Shown: piece by piece, positions 36,444 through 47,342 of the stretch | Position numbering within the stretch: the stretch's first letter is position 1 | Layout: each line of letters starts with the position of its first letter | NCBI GenBank assembly: GCA_029379215.1 | Contig: JAQYWO010000024.1 | Span: 1 to 51,546, forward strand | Length of the DNA: 51,546 bases | Direction: 5' to 3' | From: Rhizonema sp. PD37 | GTDB taxonomy: Bacteria; Cyanobacteriota; Cyanobacteriia; Cyanobacteriales; Nostocaceae | Notes under the pieces: generated by a model | What the model was told of the DNA's origin: nothing | The model's input: only the letters and a program-made list of their open reading frames with translations | Database searches by the model: none | Program-made: the position numbers and the translations under genes

Positions 36444-39113
36444 GTGAATTATCCTTCCCTGTCTTCAGAACTTGACCCCAGTTCGATATTTCCTTTTGAA
36501 CTGGACCGATTTCAGTTAGATGCGATCGCTTCTCTAAATGCTGGAAAATCTGTAGTAGTCTGTGCGCCCACTGGTTCGGGAAAGACATTAGTGGGTGAAT
36601 ATGCTATATATCGTGCTTTAGCACGCCGAAAAAGAGTATTTTATACAACTCCTTTGAAGGCGCTTTCAAATCAGAAACTACGTGACTTTCGTGAAAGATT
36701 CGGCTTCGATTTTGTCGGATTGTTAACAGGAGATGCCAACATCAACCGGGACGCACCAATTTTGGTGATGACTACAGAGATTTTCCGGAATATGCTTTAT
36801 GGCACCCCTATCGGACAAGTTGGCATCTCGTTAACGAACGTTGAGGCAGTGGTATTGGATGAATGCCACTACATGAATGATCGCCAACGAGGGACAGTTT
36901 GGGAAGAATCAGTGATCTACTGCCCTCCAGAAGTTCAACTTGTGGCTCTTTCGGCTACAGTTGCCAATAGCGATGAACTCACCAATTGGTTAAATCAAGT
37001 TCATGGTCCAACGGATTTAATTTACTCTGATTTTCGCCCAGTTCCATTAGAATTTCACTTTGGCAATACCAAAGGGTTATTTCCCCTACTCAATGATGAC
37101 AAGACTCAAGTCAATTCTCGTTTACTGAAAAAGAAAGTAAAGGGAGAAAAGAGGGGTAAAGGTGGTAGGCCCGAAGCTCCAAGCATTGTCTACGTTCTGA
37201 ATCAACTTCAGCAACGGGATATGCTACCTGCAATTTACTTTATCTTCAGCCGTCGGGGATGCGATAAAGCGGTGGGAGAAGTGGGCGACTTGTGGCTGGT
37301 AGATCCAGATGAAGCATATCAGTTGCGAGTACTCATCGACGAATTCTTAACCCGCAATCCCGACGCGGGACGTTCCGGACACATTGCACCGTTATACCGA
37401 GGTATTGCTGCCCACCACGCGGGTATTTTACCTGCATGGAAAGTCTTGGTAGAAGAACTCTTTCAGCTAGGACTGATAAAAGTCGTATTCGCCACCGAGA
37501 CACTGGCAGCAGGAATTAACATGCCAGCCCGGACAACGGTTATTTCCACCCTCTCCAAGCGAACCGACACTGGACATCGCCTGTTAAATGCTTCTGAGTT
37601 CCTGCAAATGGCGGGAAGAGCCGGTCGTCGCGGGATGGATGAACGAGGTCATGTGGTGACGCTACAAACTCCCTTTGAAGGCGTCAAAGAAGCAGCGTAT
37701 TTAGCCACATCCAAAGCAAACCCCCTAGTAAGTCAGTTTACACCCAGTTATGGGATGGTGCTGAATTTACTACAGACTCATACTTTAGAACAAACTAGGG
37801 AACTGGTAGAACGAAGTTTTGGGCGGTACTTAGGAACTTTACACCTCCAACCGCAGTATGAGGAGATTACCCAGCTACAAACACAATTATCTCAGTTACA
37901 AGTACAAGTTGCTACCATTGATGAAACTGAACTAGCTTATTATGAGAAGCTAAGACAACGGTTGCGCGTGGAACAAAAGCTTTTGAGAACCTTGCAAGAA
38001 CAAGCACAGCAACTCAGACGAGAAGAACTGGGAATGATGTTGGGTTTTGCCGTGTCGGGAACGTTGTTAAGTCTCAAAGGCACAAATATTACAGTACCAG
38101 TGCCGATTCAAGCAGTGCTAGTGGGGAAAATACCAGGTATTGGTGAGTCTCCTTATTTAGTCTGCTTAGGGCAAAATAATTGCTGGTATGTGGCGGCAAA
38201 CGAAGATGTCATGGATTTATATGCAGAATTACCACGCATTAATGTACCTCCTGACGTACTGCCACCATCTGAGATGCCATTAATACCAGGACATTCACAT
38301 TTGAGCAATAGGGACTCAGCAGCGATCGCCCAACAAATTCTCATTCCAGAGGAATCTGTATACATGCCATCAGAAGTTGCAGAACAACTTACTCATGTGG
38401 CAACCCTACAGCAACAATTAGAAGCTCATCCCTTGTATCAACTCGGCAATTCTAGTACGGTTATGAAACGCAAAGCGCAGATCGTCGAACTAGAAGCCGA
38501 AATTGAACATTTGCAAACACATGTAGATCAACAGTCTCAAAGTCACTGGGAAGAGTTTCTTCATCTCATTGAAATTTTGCAACGCTTTGAATGTCTGGAT
38601 AACTTACTTCCTACACTATTAGGGCAAGTTGTTGCCGCACTTCGAGGCGAGAATGAATTATGGCTGGGTTTGGCAATTGCTAGCGGTGAGTTAGATAACT
38701 TAGATCCCCATCATTTAGCAGCAGCAATTGCCGCTTTAGTCACAGAAACCCCTCGTCCTGACAGTAGAGTTAATTTTGATCTCAGTGATGAAGTTGCAGA
38801 AGCATTATCCAGATTGCGACCAATCCGCCGCAAAATGTTCCAAATGCAGCATAAATATAATGTAGCATTGCCTATGTGGTTGGAATTTGAGCTAATTGCC
38901 TTGGTGGAAAAGTGGGCATTAGGTATCGAATGGGTAGAACTCTGTGACAATACAAGTTTGGATGAAGGTGATGTCGTGCGTATTCTACGTCGGACTTTGG
39001 ATTTATTATCGCAAATCCCCCATGTCCCTAACTTACCACAATCCCTGCTTAACAATACTTATCGTGCCATACAACTGGTTGATAGATTCCCTGTGAATGA
39101 AGTGGTTGAGTGA
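36444..39113 (+). CDS. Ski2/Mtr4-like DEAD/DEAH-box helicase with DSHCT domain
   Basis: 889 aa. Motif I 'VVVCAPTGSGKTLVGEYAIY', motif II 'LDECHYMND' (DECH), motif III 'LSATVAN', motif VI 'QMAGRAGRRGMDERG' are all present within residues 30-420. The C-terminal quarter (from about 690) resembles the DSHCT domain of Ski2-like RNA helicases, with a coiled-coil-rich middle (480-540). It probably unwinds structured RNA in RNA processing or decay. Starts at GTG 36444. About 180 bp after proC, same strand. Confidence 0.9.
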   Translation: MNYPSLSSELDPSSIFPFELDRFQLDAIASLNAGKSVVVCAPTGSGKTLVGEYAIYRALARRKRVFYTTPLKALSNQKLRDFRERFGFDFVGLLTGDANINRDAPILVMTTEIFRNMLYGTPIGQVGISLTNVEAVVLDECHYMNDRQRGTVWEESVIYCPPEVQLVALSATVANSDELTNWLNQVHGPTDLIYSDFRPVPLEFHFGNTKGLFPLLNDDKTQVNSRLLKKKVKGEKRGKGGRPEAPSIVYVLNQLQQRDMLPAIYFIFSRRGCDKAVGEVGDLWLVDPDEAYQLRVLIDEFLTRNPDAGRSGHIAPLYRGIAAHHAGILPAWKVLVEELFQLGLIKVVFATETLAAGINMPARTTVISTLSKRTDTGHRLLNASEFLQMAGRAGRRGMDERGHVVTLQTPFEGVKEAAYLATSKANPLVSQFTPSYGMVLNLLQTHTLEQTRELVERSFGRYLGTLHLQPQYEEITQLQTQLSQLQVQVATIDETELAYYEKLRQRLRVEQKLLRTLQEQAQQLRREELGMMLGFAVSGTLLSLKGTNITVPVPIQAVLVGKIPGIGESPYLVCLGQNNCWYVAANEDVMDLYAELPRINVPPDVLPPSEMPLIPGHSHLSNRDSAAIAQQILIPEESVYMPSEVAEQLTHVATLQQQLEAHPLYQLGNSSTVMKRKAQIVELEAEIEHLQTHVDQQSQSHWEEFLHLIEILQRFECLDNLLPTLLGQVVAALRGENELWLGLAIASGELDNLDPHHLAAAIAALVTETPRPDSRVNFDLSDEVAEALSRLRPIRRKMFQMQHKYNVALPMWLEFELIALVEKWALGIEWVELCDNTSLDEGDVVRILRRTLDLLSQIPHVPNLPQSLLNNTYRAIQLVDRFPVNEVVE

Positions 39114-39331
39114 AAAGTTAGAAATCAGGAGTGGGGAGGCAAGGGATGCTATTAGTCTTTAAATCTCTATTTTCCCCTCTCCATTTACGAGCAGACGCAC
39201 TACTTCCCCTTCTGATTCAACAGATTTACAAATGCAAAAAACTAGCATCTCAAGTTAATAAGTGTAAATTTATACGATTTACAATTTTTAGAGTGGTTAT
39301 ACTCATTTCAGGTTCTACCTGGGAATTTCTT

Positions 39332-39359
39332 AGAAGTGGCGATGCCACTTCTTTTTTTT
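39332..39359 (+). terminator. Intrinsic terminator
   Basis: AGAAGTGGC - GAT - GCCACTTCT, followed by eight T. A 9-bp perfect stem with a T-tract: textbook. It lies 218 bp past the helicase stop in a 380-bp gap that otherwise holds nothing convincing. Confidence 0.9.
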
Positions 39360-39496
39360 GTGAAGTTAGGACATAGTTAAAGCTAGTTATATCATGTTAT
39401 TTGTCAAATAACCCATAATCTCAGAACTGCTATAAGTCGGGAGATGTTGATAAGTGAGAGCATAATATTAGATAAAATCCAGTTGATTGCTCAGTT

Positions 39497-39925
39497 ATGC
39501 TAAGTAAAGATAAAAAACTACTTTTAATTGGTCAGGTAACAGATCTTAGTGGAGTCCCTATTCGGACAATTCGTTATTACGAAAGTTTGGGCTTACTTGA
39601 GTCATTAGAGCGAACACAGGGAGGCTTTCGGCAATTTTCATTGTCTGTTCTAACCCGTCTTTCCTTTATTAAACGCGCTCAAAGCCTTGGCTTGAGTTTG
39701 CAAGAAATTGGTGAAATTCTCCAAGTCTATGATGGGGGAAAACCTGCTTGTAATGAAATTCAACAAAAGCTGAATGATAAAATACTTGAGATAGATCACC
39801 AGGTTGAAGAATTATTTGGCTTGCGCAATGAACTTAAGACAATACTTTCAGGATGGGACAGTTTAACCACCAAGTCGGAAGAGACAATTTGTCCTAACAT
39901 TCAGCCGGATGCCCTTGACTCATAG
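39497..39925 (+). CDS. MerR-family transcriptional regulator
   Basis: 142 aa. N-terminal winged helix: 'IGQVTDLSGVPIRTIRYYES' with 'LGLLESLERTQGGFRQF' and 'LTRLSFIKRAQSLGLSLQEI', then a dimer helix. Cys residues occur in 'KPACNEI' (about 95) and 'ETICPNI' (about 132), the places used by metal-sensing MerR proteins for ligand binding. The target is likely a metal-response gene outside this window. Single gene after the terminator. Confidence 0.88.
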   Translation: MLSKDKKLLLIGQVTDLSGVPIRTIRYYESLGLLESLERTQGGFRQFSLSVLTRLSFIKRAQSLGLSLQEIGEILQVYDGGKPACNEIQQKLNDKILEIDHQVEELFGLRNELKTILSGWDSLTTKSEETICPNIQPDALDS

Positions 39926-39989
39926 CTGCCAATTTTTGTAAACAAACCAACCTCAATGCTTTTACCGTAGTTTTTGGAGTTGAAAATGG

Positions 39990-41513
39990 TTACAAATTAG
40001 AGAACGTGAGAGTAAACGTAGTCCATCCAGCCTGACTTTCAACTTTAATGGTTCCGTGTAGTTGTGCAACTATCTTCTGTACTAAAGTTAGTCCTAACCC
40101 CGTACCTCCTTGTTTCCAGATATCAGCATGAGGAACGCGATAGAATTTCTCAAATATATCTGGTAAAGCTGCTGCTGGAATTTCTGTGGAATTGCCGATT
40201 GTAAAGATGGTGGAGTGAGTTGCGTTATATTCCTCATTTTCCACATGGTGAACGCTGAGGATAATTTCACCACCAGCAGGAGTATATTTACAAGCGTTAT
40301 TAAGCAATTCCGAAAAAATGCGTTCCAGATTAAAGCTATCTGTGATGAGTGGTGGCATATCGGAAGGAATATTGAGCCGGAGAATTTGCTGTCTTTGTTG
40401 AGTTCTTACAAAGAATGCTTCTAGGAGGTTAGGTAACCAGTATTGCAACATCAATGGTTCAGGGTTTAACGAAGAAGTTGTTGTCGCGTCTATGCGTTGT
40501 AAATCTAGTAGATCATTGATCAGATCGAGTTCGCGATTGCATTCAGATTGTAAAATTTCTAGATAGCGCTGATCCTGCTTGTTAGTACAAGTATTTTTTA
40601 ATATTTGAAGCGTCATGACAATATTGGATAGAGGAGTTCGCAGTTCGTGAGAAACAGTATTTAGAAAGTCATCTTTAACTTGGTTGAGTTGTTCCAATTG
40701 CAGGACAATTTGCTCTTGAACAACTTGCTCCCTTCGTGCCTCAATAGCTAGTTTGTGTTCGGTAATATCTCGAAATAATAACACGACACCTATCAGATTA
40801 TTTAGCTCATTTTTAATAGGTGCAATTCTATTATTAATTGGTGTTTCTATACCATTTTTAGAAATGAGAATAACATCTTCTTGTGAGCAAAACATCTTCT
40901 CCTTTTGTAAAACTTGTTTGAGAGTATTTTCTACAGGAAGACGATTCTCAATCTTGACAATTTTAAAGATTTCTGATACATTTTTTCTGATAGCTTCTTC
41001 TTGCTTCCATCCTGTTAATTTTTCAGCAACAGGATTCATAAAAGTGACTAATTCTTGCTCATCACTGGCAATTACACCATGATCTATACTTTTAATAACT
41101 GTCGTCAAAAATTGTTGATTTTCTTTTAATTGCTTTTCTAACTTATCTTTATTAAGAGCTATTTCAATAGTGGTGTAGAGTTCCCTTTCTTTAAAAGGTT
41201 TAAGTAAATAGCCAAATGGCTGTGTTTTTTTTGCTCGTTCCAATGTGTTCTCATCCGCGTAAGCAGTAAGATAGATGATAGGGATGCTCCATCGATTGTG
41301 GATTTCCCCAGCCGCTTCTACACCGTCTATATCTCCTTTTAATTTGATATCCATCAACACTAAGTCTGGAAGAATTTCTGCTGCCTGATGAATTGCTTCT
41401 ACTGCAGTAGAAGCGATAGCTGGGACAATGTAGCCAATTTTCTTTAAGCGATTTTGCAAATCTTTAGCAACAATACCTTCATCTTCTACAACTAGAATTT
41501 TTGTGTTTTTCAT
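39990..41513 (-). CDS. Hybrid response-regulator / histidine kinase (REC-PAS-HisKA-HATPase)
   Basis: 507 aa from ATG 41513 (a TTG at 41531 would overlap the upstream stop). REC domain: 'KILVVEDEGIVAKDLQ', phosphoacceptor Asp in 'LPDLVLMDIKLKGD', Lys in 'QPFGYLLKPFKERE'. PAS: about 130-250. HisKA H-box: 'LNTVSHELRTPLSNI'. HATPase: 'LLNNACKYTPAGGE', 'FYRVPHADIWKQGGTGLGLT'. It should receive phosphate on REC and phosphorylate other partners. Directly follows the ethylene-type kinase, so the upstream kinase may phosphorylate it. Confidence 0.92.
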   Translation of the reverse strand: MKNTKILVVEDEGIVAKDLQNRLKKIGYIVPAIASTAVEAIHQAAEILPDLVLMDIKLKGDIDGVEAAGEIHNRWSIPIIYLTAYADENTLERAKKTQPFGYLLKPFKERELYTTIEIALNKDKLEKQLKENQQFLTTVIKSIDHGVIASDEQELVTFMNPVAEKLTGWKQEEAIRKNVSEIFKIVKIENRLPVENTLKQVLQKEKMFCSQEDVILISKNGIETPINNRIAPIKNELNNLIGVVLLFRDITEHKLAIEARREQVVQEQIVLQLEQLNQVKDDFLNTVSHELRTPLSNIVMTLQILKNTCTNKQDQRYLEILQSECNRELDLINDLLDLQRIDATTTSSLNPEPLMLQYWLPNLLEAFFVRTQQRQQILRLNIPSDMPPLITDSFNLERIFSELLNNACKYTPAGGEIILSVHHVENEEYNATHSTIFTIGNSTEIPAAALPDIFEKFYRVPHADIWKQGGTGLGLTLVQKIVAQLHGTIKVESQAGWTTFTLTFSNL

Positions 41514-41527
41514 TGTTTGATATAGTT

Positions 41528-43510
41528 TCAAGTTTTTCCTAATACTGGAAATATAATTTTTACTTCCAATCCAGAATTCCTGTTCAGAACAAGATTACCA
41601 GAAAGTTGATGAGTTAAAGTATCAACTAACTGCAAACCTAATGTTGTGATGTTTTTAATATCAAAATCTAATGGTAAACCAATCCCATCGTCACTCACGC
41701 TCAAGGTGAATTTATTATCGTTATTAGAAAGCATAAAAATATGGATGGTTCCGTATTGGTTGGTAGGGAAAGCATATTTTAAAGAATTGGAAACAAGTTC
41801 ATTGACAATTAAACCGCAAGGAATTGCTACATCCAAACCGAGGAAAATATCATCGATATTTATGGTGAGAGCGATCGCATCCGTATTCACCTCATATGAA
41901 CTAAATAAACTGGTAACTAAATCTTGAATATACTCACCAAAATTAATCATTGATAAGTCTTCAGCTTGATACAACTTCTCGTGAACGAGAGCCATTGATT
42001 CAATCCGCATCTGGCTTTGTCGGAATATTTCCAAATCGCGGTTGTCCTGGATATACTCAGATTGCAGGTTGAGTAGACTAGATATAACTTGTAAATTGTT
42101 TTTGACTCGGTGATAAATTTCTTTCAATAGCACTTCTTTTTCTACAAGCGATGCTTGAATCTGCTCTTCTGCCTGCTTGCGATCGCTGATATCTACACCT
42201 GAGCCAATGTAGCCGACAAACCTGCCATCTAGAGTAAATCGTGGAATGCCCGTATCTAAAATCCAGCGATACTCACCATCAAATCGTAAGAGACGGTATT
42301 CTATTGTGAACTCTTGTTGAGTATCAAAGGCATTGATGTAAGTTTGTAAACAAAGTTCTCTATCCTCTGGATGGACACAAAGAAACTGATCGTTGCCCAT
42401 TGTTTGTGTGATTGTTCGTCCAGTAAATTCTAACCAGACTTTATTAAAATAATTGCAAAGCTTATCGGTACCCGATTCCCAAATCATCACCGGAACAGTA
42501 TCTGCCATCAAACGAAATCGCTGTTCGCTTTCCCCCAACGCCTCTTCCATCCGCTTACGGTCACTTATGTCTCGAATGACACCAATAAAATACTTTGGCT
42601 CCTGAGAAGATTCGCTGACTAAAGACATAGTAAGATGAATCCAAATAATGACACCGTCTTTGCGAAAATAGCGTTGTTCTACGGAGTAAGTTTGAATCTC
42701 ACCAGTTAATATTTGATTAGCGTATTCCGAATACGTATCAAGATCATTTGGGTGAGTGAGATTTTGGAAGCAGAGCGATCGCATCTCCTCTTGCGTGTAC
42801 CCGACAATATCACAAAGCCTCTGGTTAACTAATAACCACCAACCATCCTTAGCGACTTGGGCAATGCCAACAGCTGCTTGATTGAATATAGCGCGAAAAC
42901 GTTCTTCACTCTCTCGCAAAGCTTCTTCTACACGCCTGCGTTCAGTGATTTCCCCCTGTAAAGATTCATTGATTCTGATTAACTCTGCTGTCCGTTCCTG
43001 AACCCTAATTTCCAATTCGTCAAGTACTTTGCCCAATGCTTGCTCTGTACGCTTATGTTCGATGACTTCGTTAAGCAAATCTACATTTGTCGCCTCTAGT
43101 TGAGCGGGGCTAGGTAAAGCCAGTGCTTTAGGTAATAACAACACTAATTCTAAAGGCGTAAATACAGAGACAAAAGCTGTAATGGCTTTAACTAACCAGG
43201 GTAACCAATAACTAGGATACCAAAGCGTCCACACCTCCATGAGATGGGTAGTGCCACAAGCAATGATAAATGTTCCAAACATCCAGAAAATCCAGTCGAA
43301 AGGCACATCTCGTCTGGTACGGACGAAATAAACCAGCATCACTGGAATAGAATAGTAGGCAAGTGCAATCAACGTATCTGCTATGACATGAAGCCTCACT
43401 AACTCTGGCTTCCAGAGGTAGCAATGTCCGTGAGATATAAAATCTCCAGAAATCAAAAAATTCCCTAAAAATTGTATCCAGTTAGTCGTCATCTTAATAG
43501 CTGAAGCCAA
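41528..43510 (-). CDS. Ethylene-receptor-type sensor histidine kinase (SynEtr1-like)
   Basis: 660 aa. N-terminal three-helix membrane domain of ETR1/SynEtr1 type: '[20 protein letters not shown]' and '[19 protein letters not shown]'. Residues equivalent to ETR1 Asp25, Tyr32, Ile35, Pro36, Ile62, Cys65 and His69 are Asp45, Tyr52, Ile55, Pro56, Ile82, Cys85 and His89, the ethylene/copper site. Two PAS domains follow (about 205-320 and 330-450), then a HisKA_2-type domain with '[20 protein letters not shown]' (His467) and an HATPase ('[17 protein letters not shown]'). In Synechocystis the related protein senses ethylene and light; no phytochrome-type GAF domain is seen here. Confidence 0.92.
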   Translation of the reverse strand: MASAIKMTTNWIQFLGNFLISGDFISHGHCYLWKPELVRLHVIADTLIALAYYSIPVMLVYFVRTRRDVPFDWIFWMFGTFIIACGTTHLMEVWTLWYPSYWLPWLVKAITAFVSVFTPLELVLLLPKALALPSPAQLEATNVDLLNEVIEHKRTEQALGKVLDELEIRVQERTAELIRINESLQGEITERRRVEEALRESEERFRAIFNQAAVGIAQVAKDGWWLLVNQRLCDIVGYTQEEMRSLCFQNLTHPNDLDTYSEYANQILTGEIQTYSVEQRYFRKDGVIIWIHLTMSLVSESSQEPKYFIGVIRDISDRKRMEEALGESEQRFRLMADTVPVMIWESGTDKLCNYFNKVWLEFTGRTITQTMGNDQFLCVHPEDRELCLQTYINAFDTQQEFTIEYRLLRFDGEYRWILDTGIPRFTLDGRFVGYIGSGVDISDRKQAEEQIQASLVEKEVLLKEIYHRVKNNLQVISSLLNLQSEYIQDNRDLEIFRQSQMRIESMALVHEKLYQAEDLSMINFGEYIQDLVTSLFSSYEVNTDAIALTINIDDIFLGLDVAIPCGLIVNELVSNSLKYAFPTNQYGTIHIFMLSNNDNKFTLSVSDDGIGLPLDFDIKNITTLGLQLVDTLTHQLSGNLVLNRNSGLEVKIIFPVLGKT

Positions 43511-43637
43511 CTGTTTTAACGTAACTTCTTATCCTTGATTGTGAGTTTAATTATACAATATTTTTCATTTTTTACTGGAATTTTCTCCTTGACAATTCAG
43601 CATAAATATGATTTTAAGATAACTGTCAATCAAAACT

Positions 43638-46600
43638 TCATTGGCGGCAGATAGGAGTAGTCTCCAAATGAGTAGAATGGGTTTCAGAGGAGATCAAAGT
43701 AACTTCCCCTTGATTGTTGAAGACCCAGCCAGTAGCAGGTATAATTTCCACAACATTTGGTTTTGGGGGTAGTTTAGCAGTAGGTTTCTCTGCACGTTGA
43801 TGCAGTGCGATGCCCGCAGGCCACGGCTTAAGCCGTATCGCTCTCATACGAGTATCTGACCATACCACATCACCGCTAAGGGGTTCATCAGGGCTGGGTG
43901 GTAACCCACCGCGTCCAGTCACGATAAATTCATTCCCCTGATTACCCTGAACGGCAGCACAGCTAACATCCCCGACTCGTGATGAGGCATCAATGATACT
44001 TGTGGGTAGTTCCACTAATCCGCGACTGGGATCGACATCAGGTGTGTTGATTTGTACGACGCCATTGAACTGAGGATTCTGCTGTGAAAAAGCCGTGATG
44101 TCGGAGAATGAAGTGAGTTGATTGCTAAGCTGTAGTCCGAAGACTCTACGAGCTGTAATGTTAATCAAACCTCCCCTACCTTCAAAAGCGTTGGCTGTGA
44201 TGTCGCTATCTTCTCTCAAGACGCCAGCGATAACGCCCGACGGAGTATTGATTCTAATGTTACCACCATTACCATCACCTATTTGCCCAGTACCTGCAGT
44301 TGTCGAGATAAGACTCTGATTACGCAGTAGTAACAAATTTCGTGGCTTTAGGGTGATATTGCCACCATTTCCAGAACTTGATTGTCCTTCAATCATACTT
44401 TTATTGAAGAGAAAAATAGAACCAGCCTGTACATTAATATCGCCTGCTTCACCCAATTGTGTTCTATTGGGGTCATAATCAGGAGGCATTGAAGAGGCTG
44501 TGATCTTAGAGTTATTGCTCACAGTTAACGCTCCACGAATCCTGAGATTTATGTCTCCACCATTTCCCGTATTCAAAGTATTACTAATGATCAGGCTGTT
44601 GTTTTTCAACGCAACAGTGTCGGCTTTAATCAAGATTTGTCCTGCAATGCCTGAACCTTGAGTACCGCTCGCCAGAGTGTTGCGCTGGAGAATGTTATTT
44701 ACATCATTGTCCAACAAAACTGATGAAGAAGTGATGTCAATAGTTCCAGCATTGCCGCGACTGCCTTGCAGCGCATTAGTGCCAATGTTGCTGCTATTCC
44801 TCAGCACCAGAGAGTTGGCAGTGAGAGTGAAATTTCCTGCATTTCCACTGCCACCAGTCTCGCTAGTAATGCTACTGTTGTCTAGCTCAACAGTATCAGC
44901 CATAATATTCCAGTTTCCGGCATTACCTGTATTGTTGATGAAGTTATTATTTTTTCTATCGATTATTCCGCTATCATTACCTAGACCGCTATGATCTTCA
45001 AGTTTTAATGAGCGTGTTTTAATAGTGATAGACCCGGCATGACCCTGTCCTAATGTACCGCTATTCACACCATTATTCCGAATGAGAATACGAGCAGTAG
45101 CGTTGAGGGTAATGTCTCCAGCATTACCTTTACTTGTGATATCACCAGAGGCATTAGTAATTATTGGAGCATGATTCACCAGCGAAAGTGATTTGCCACT
45201 CACACTCACCGATCCTGCATTTCCATTTCCAGTAGTTGTGCTTTGCAGGCTACCGAATTCTAGCTCAACGTTTGATTTCGCGTTAATGATTAAGTCTCCA
45301 GCATTGCCACTTCCTTCCGTCTGGCTGCTGATCGTAGCGCTATTTGCTGAAAGCGAGTTGACGTTAATATTGATACTTCCGCTATTGCCATTACTATTGC
45401 TGTTGCTGTTTATAAGTCCGCTCGGTAAAAGTGTGAGTGAGTCAGTTTTAATCTCAACCGGTCCGCCGTTGCCATTGCTAGTAGTTTTGCTGTTTATACT
45501 TCCACCCGGTTGCAGTATGAGTGAGTTGGCTTTGATGGAGATTAACGCCCCAGAACCATCGCCTATCGTGTTGCTGTTAATGCTAGCATCTCTAATTGAT
45601 ACACCGGGAGCAGTAATGGTGATAGATTGTGCCGGGATTGCACTGTTATTGCTACTCGTAATTTCAAATCTTTCTAACGAGACAGAACCGGGTGCCGTTA
45701 CCGTAAATGCCCCTCCCGTGGTTTCAACTGAACCATTCATCAGGCTTACATTGCCACTACCAGAACCGACACCAGCTTGCAGTATGACATTCAGGGGAGC
45801 ATTGCTCGCCGTGATGCCAAAGTTTTGCAGGGCAATATCATTGCTAGCTTGTAAAGTTAAGGTGACGGGGTTTGGATTTGTCGTACTAATGCCAAACCCA
45901 TTTGCCATAATATTGCCCTCCTGAGTCCCCGTGCCACTTGTGGTAATTGTGACGTTAGTGCCAGCATTCAGTTGGTTTGTAATATCTGGAATATTGACAA
46001 CTGCATCGTCACCGCCAGGTGTGAAAATATTTGGATCGCCATTACTAAATGAACCAGTCGATGTTGTATAGGCAAGAGTGATATTGCGCGGATCGAGAAG
46101 CCAAGTACCGCCCAAACCATTGGTTGCACTGGCGTCGATGCGAATACCAGCAACATCAAGGAATTTACCCCCTGATGTTTCAATTAAGCCTCCATTCCCC
46201 GCAACTCTTCCACCCCGCGCACTTAAACTGCCATAGACACGAGTTGATTGAGTAGAATTAACGGTAATTTGTCCGCCATTACCTCTGGTGAGGGCATCTG
46301 CATTGATAATTGTGGTGGGGCTAATGTAGGTTGCACTAGCTAGAGGAATTCCTCTACTTTGATCGCCTCCCACCACAACCTTACCTCCAAGAGCATCTCC
46401 TGACACGTTGATCACTGAATCCAACAACCCGACGCGATCGCCCACTATCAGCACTCTTCCTCCAGTTTTCTGTGGTTTGGGATTGGAGGCATCAATTTTC
46501 CCGGAGATGATTGCAGTGCCAACATCACTGCCCTGAGGAATGTAATCAAGCCAACCTAATATTTGTCCTGTTTCCTTGATTGAAGCCTCACCTTGGGGAA

Positions 46601-47249
46601 CCGCCGCTAGTGTCACTTGCCCACCTGTCGCAGACAATTGCCCATTATTAGTGACATTAGTACCAATCAAGCTTAAGTTTTGTCCCTCGTTGACAGCAAG
46701 ATTGCCTGCATTGTTAATACTACCTGTAAGATTATTATTAATTTGTAGACCAATGGGGACACTAATTGTCAGGAGTGCTGAGGATTGTTTGGGGTTGCTA
46801 CTGAAAACACTGCCATCCGCAAACTTTAAACTATTTGCTGTCGTCGCTGTAAACGAACCACCAATATTGAGTGCAGCATTGCGACCAAATATAATGCCAT
46901 TAGGATTCAGCATAAATAGATTTGCTTTACCGTTGGCACGAATTAATCCATCAATATTCGAGATAGACGAACCAGTGACACGACTAATAATATTCTGAAT
47001 CTGTTGAGCATTGTTAAAATGTGCTGTAGTGCCAGTGGGAACTGAAAACTCCTGAAAACTGTGGAACAAATTCCTTCCTGCAAGTGTTCCACCTTCAATA
47101 ATTCTGGTATTTCCCTCAAGTTTGACAGTGGAGTTATTGGGTAGGCTTCTATCGGGAGTAATTTGAGCCACAGCACTTCCACTCGCAACGCACACACTAC
47201 CAACGACAATACCTAAGAACCAACCCCAACGGGTCTTTATCAAAGACAT
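43638..47249 (-). CDS. Two-partner-secretion exoprotein (filamentous-hemagglutinin N-domain), copy 1
   Basis: 1203 aa. A Sec signal ends 'VASGSAVA' at about 28. The TPS domain (about 30-290) has 'TAHFNNAQQIQNIISRVTG', 'LFMLNPNGIIFGRNAALNIG', the NPNGI motif. The rest is a Gly/Asn/Ser-rich beta-helix ('ITSETGGSGNAGNFTLTANS'). It ends in 'FIVTGRGGLPPSPDEPLSGD' and 'VVWSDTR', a recurring C-terminal motif of cyanobacterial TPS proteins. It would be exported by a TpsB outer-membrane partner, which is absent here. Strong paralogue upstream (copy 2). AAGGAG lies 7 nt before the ATG. Confidence 0.92.
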   Translation of the reverse strand: MSLIKTRWGWFLGIVVGSVCVASGSAVAQITPDRSLPNNSTVKLEGNTRIIEGGTLAGRNLFHSFQEFSVPTGTTAHFNNAQQIQNIISRVTGSSISNIDGLIRANGKANLFMLNPNGIIFGRNAALNIGGSFTATTANSLKFADGSVFSSNPKQSSALLTISVPIGLQINNNLTGSINNAGNLAVNEGQNLSLIGTNVTNNGQLSATGGQVTLAAVPQGEASIKETGQILGWLDYIPQGSDVGTAIISGKIDASNPKPQKTGGRVLIVGDRVGLLDSVINVSGDALGGKVVVGGDQSRGIPLASATYISPTTIINADALTRGNGGQITVNSTQSTRVYGSLSARGGRVAGNGGLIETSGGKFLDVAGIRIDASATNGLGGTWLLDPRNITLAYTTSTGSFSNGDPNIFTPGGDDAVVNIPDITNQLNAGTNVTITTSGTGTQEGNIMANGFGISTTNPNPVTLTLQASNDIALQNFGITASNAPLNVILQAGVGSGSGNVSLMNGSVETTGGAFTVTAPGSVSLERFEITSSNNSAIPAQSITITAPGVSIRDASINSNTIGDGSGALISIKANSLILQPGGSINSKTTSNGNGGPVEIKTDSLTLLPSGLINSNSNSNGNSGSININVNSLSANSATISSQTEGSGNAGDLIINAKSNVELEFGSLQSTTTGNGNAGSVSVSGKSLSLVNHAPIITNASGDITSKGNAGDITLNATARILIRNNGVNSGTLGQGHAGSITIKTRSLKLEDHSGLGNDSGIIDRKNNNFINNTGNAGNWNIMADTVELDNSSITSETGGSGNAGNFTLTANSLVLRNSSNIGTNALQGSRGNAGTIDITSSSVLLDNDVNNILQRNTLASGTQGSGIAGQILIKADTVALKNNSLIISNTLNTGNGGDINLRIRGALTVSNNSKITASSMPPDYDPNRTQLGEAGDINVQAGSIFLFNKSMIEGQSSSGNGGNITLKPRNLLLLRNQSLISTTAGTGQIGDGNGGNIRINTPSGVIAGVLREDSDITANAFEGRGGLINITARRVFGLQLSNQLTSFSDITAFSQQNPQFNGVVQINTPDVDPSRGLVELPTSIIDASSRVGDVSCAAVQGNQGNEFIVTGRGGLPPSPDEPLSGDVVWSDTRMRAIRLKPWPAGIALHQRAEKPTAKLPPKPNVVEIIPATGWVFNNQGEVTLISSETHSTHLETTPICRQ

Positions 47250-47341
47250 TGCAATCTCCTTATTGGTATAGCACTACTCATGAATAAATCACACAAGAGG
47301 GGTCAGAATAATTAATAATTTGTAATTCGTAATTCTTCGCT
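47250..47341 (-). promoter_or_regulatory. Upstream region of TPS copy 1, shared with copy 2
   Basis: The region is nearly the same as 51165-51256: both contain GGTATAGCACTACT, ATGAATAAATCACA and GGTCAGAATAATTA in the same order, and runs of TAATTC. The duplicated block suggests a common promoter or 5' leader; no exact -10 can be set. Confidence 0.55.
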
Positions 47342-47342
47342 T

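Noticed and set aside
39131..39376. 81-aa plus-strand frame after the helicase
   Set aside because: It runs straight through the strong terminator at 39332-39359 and has no family-like composition.
44122..46998. Several long Leu/Pro-rich plus-strand frames inside the TPS genes
   Set aside because: Antisense shadows of Gly/Asn/Ser-rich repeats; compositional artefacts.
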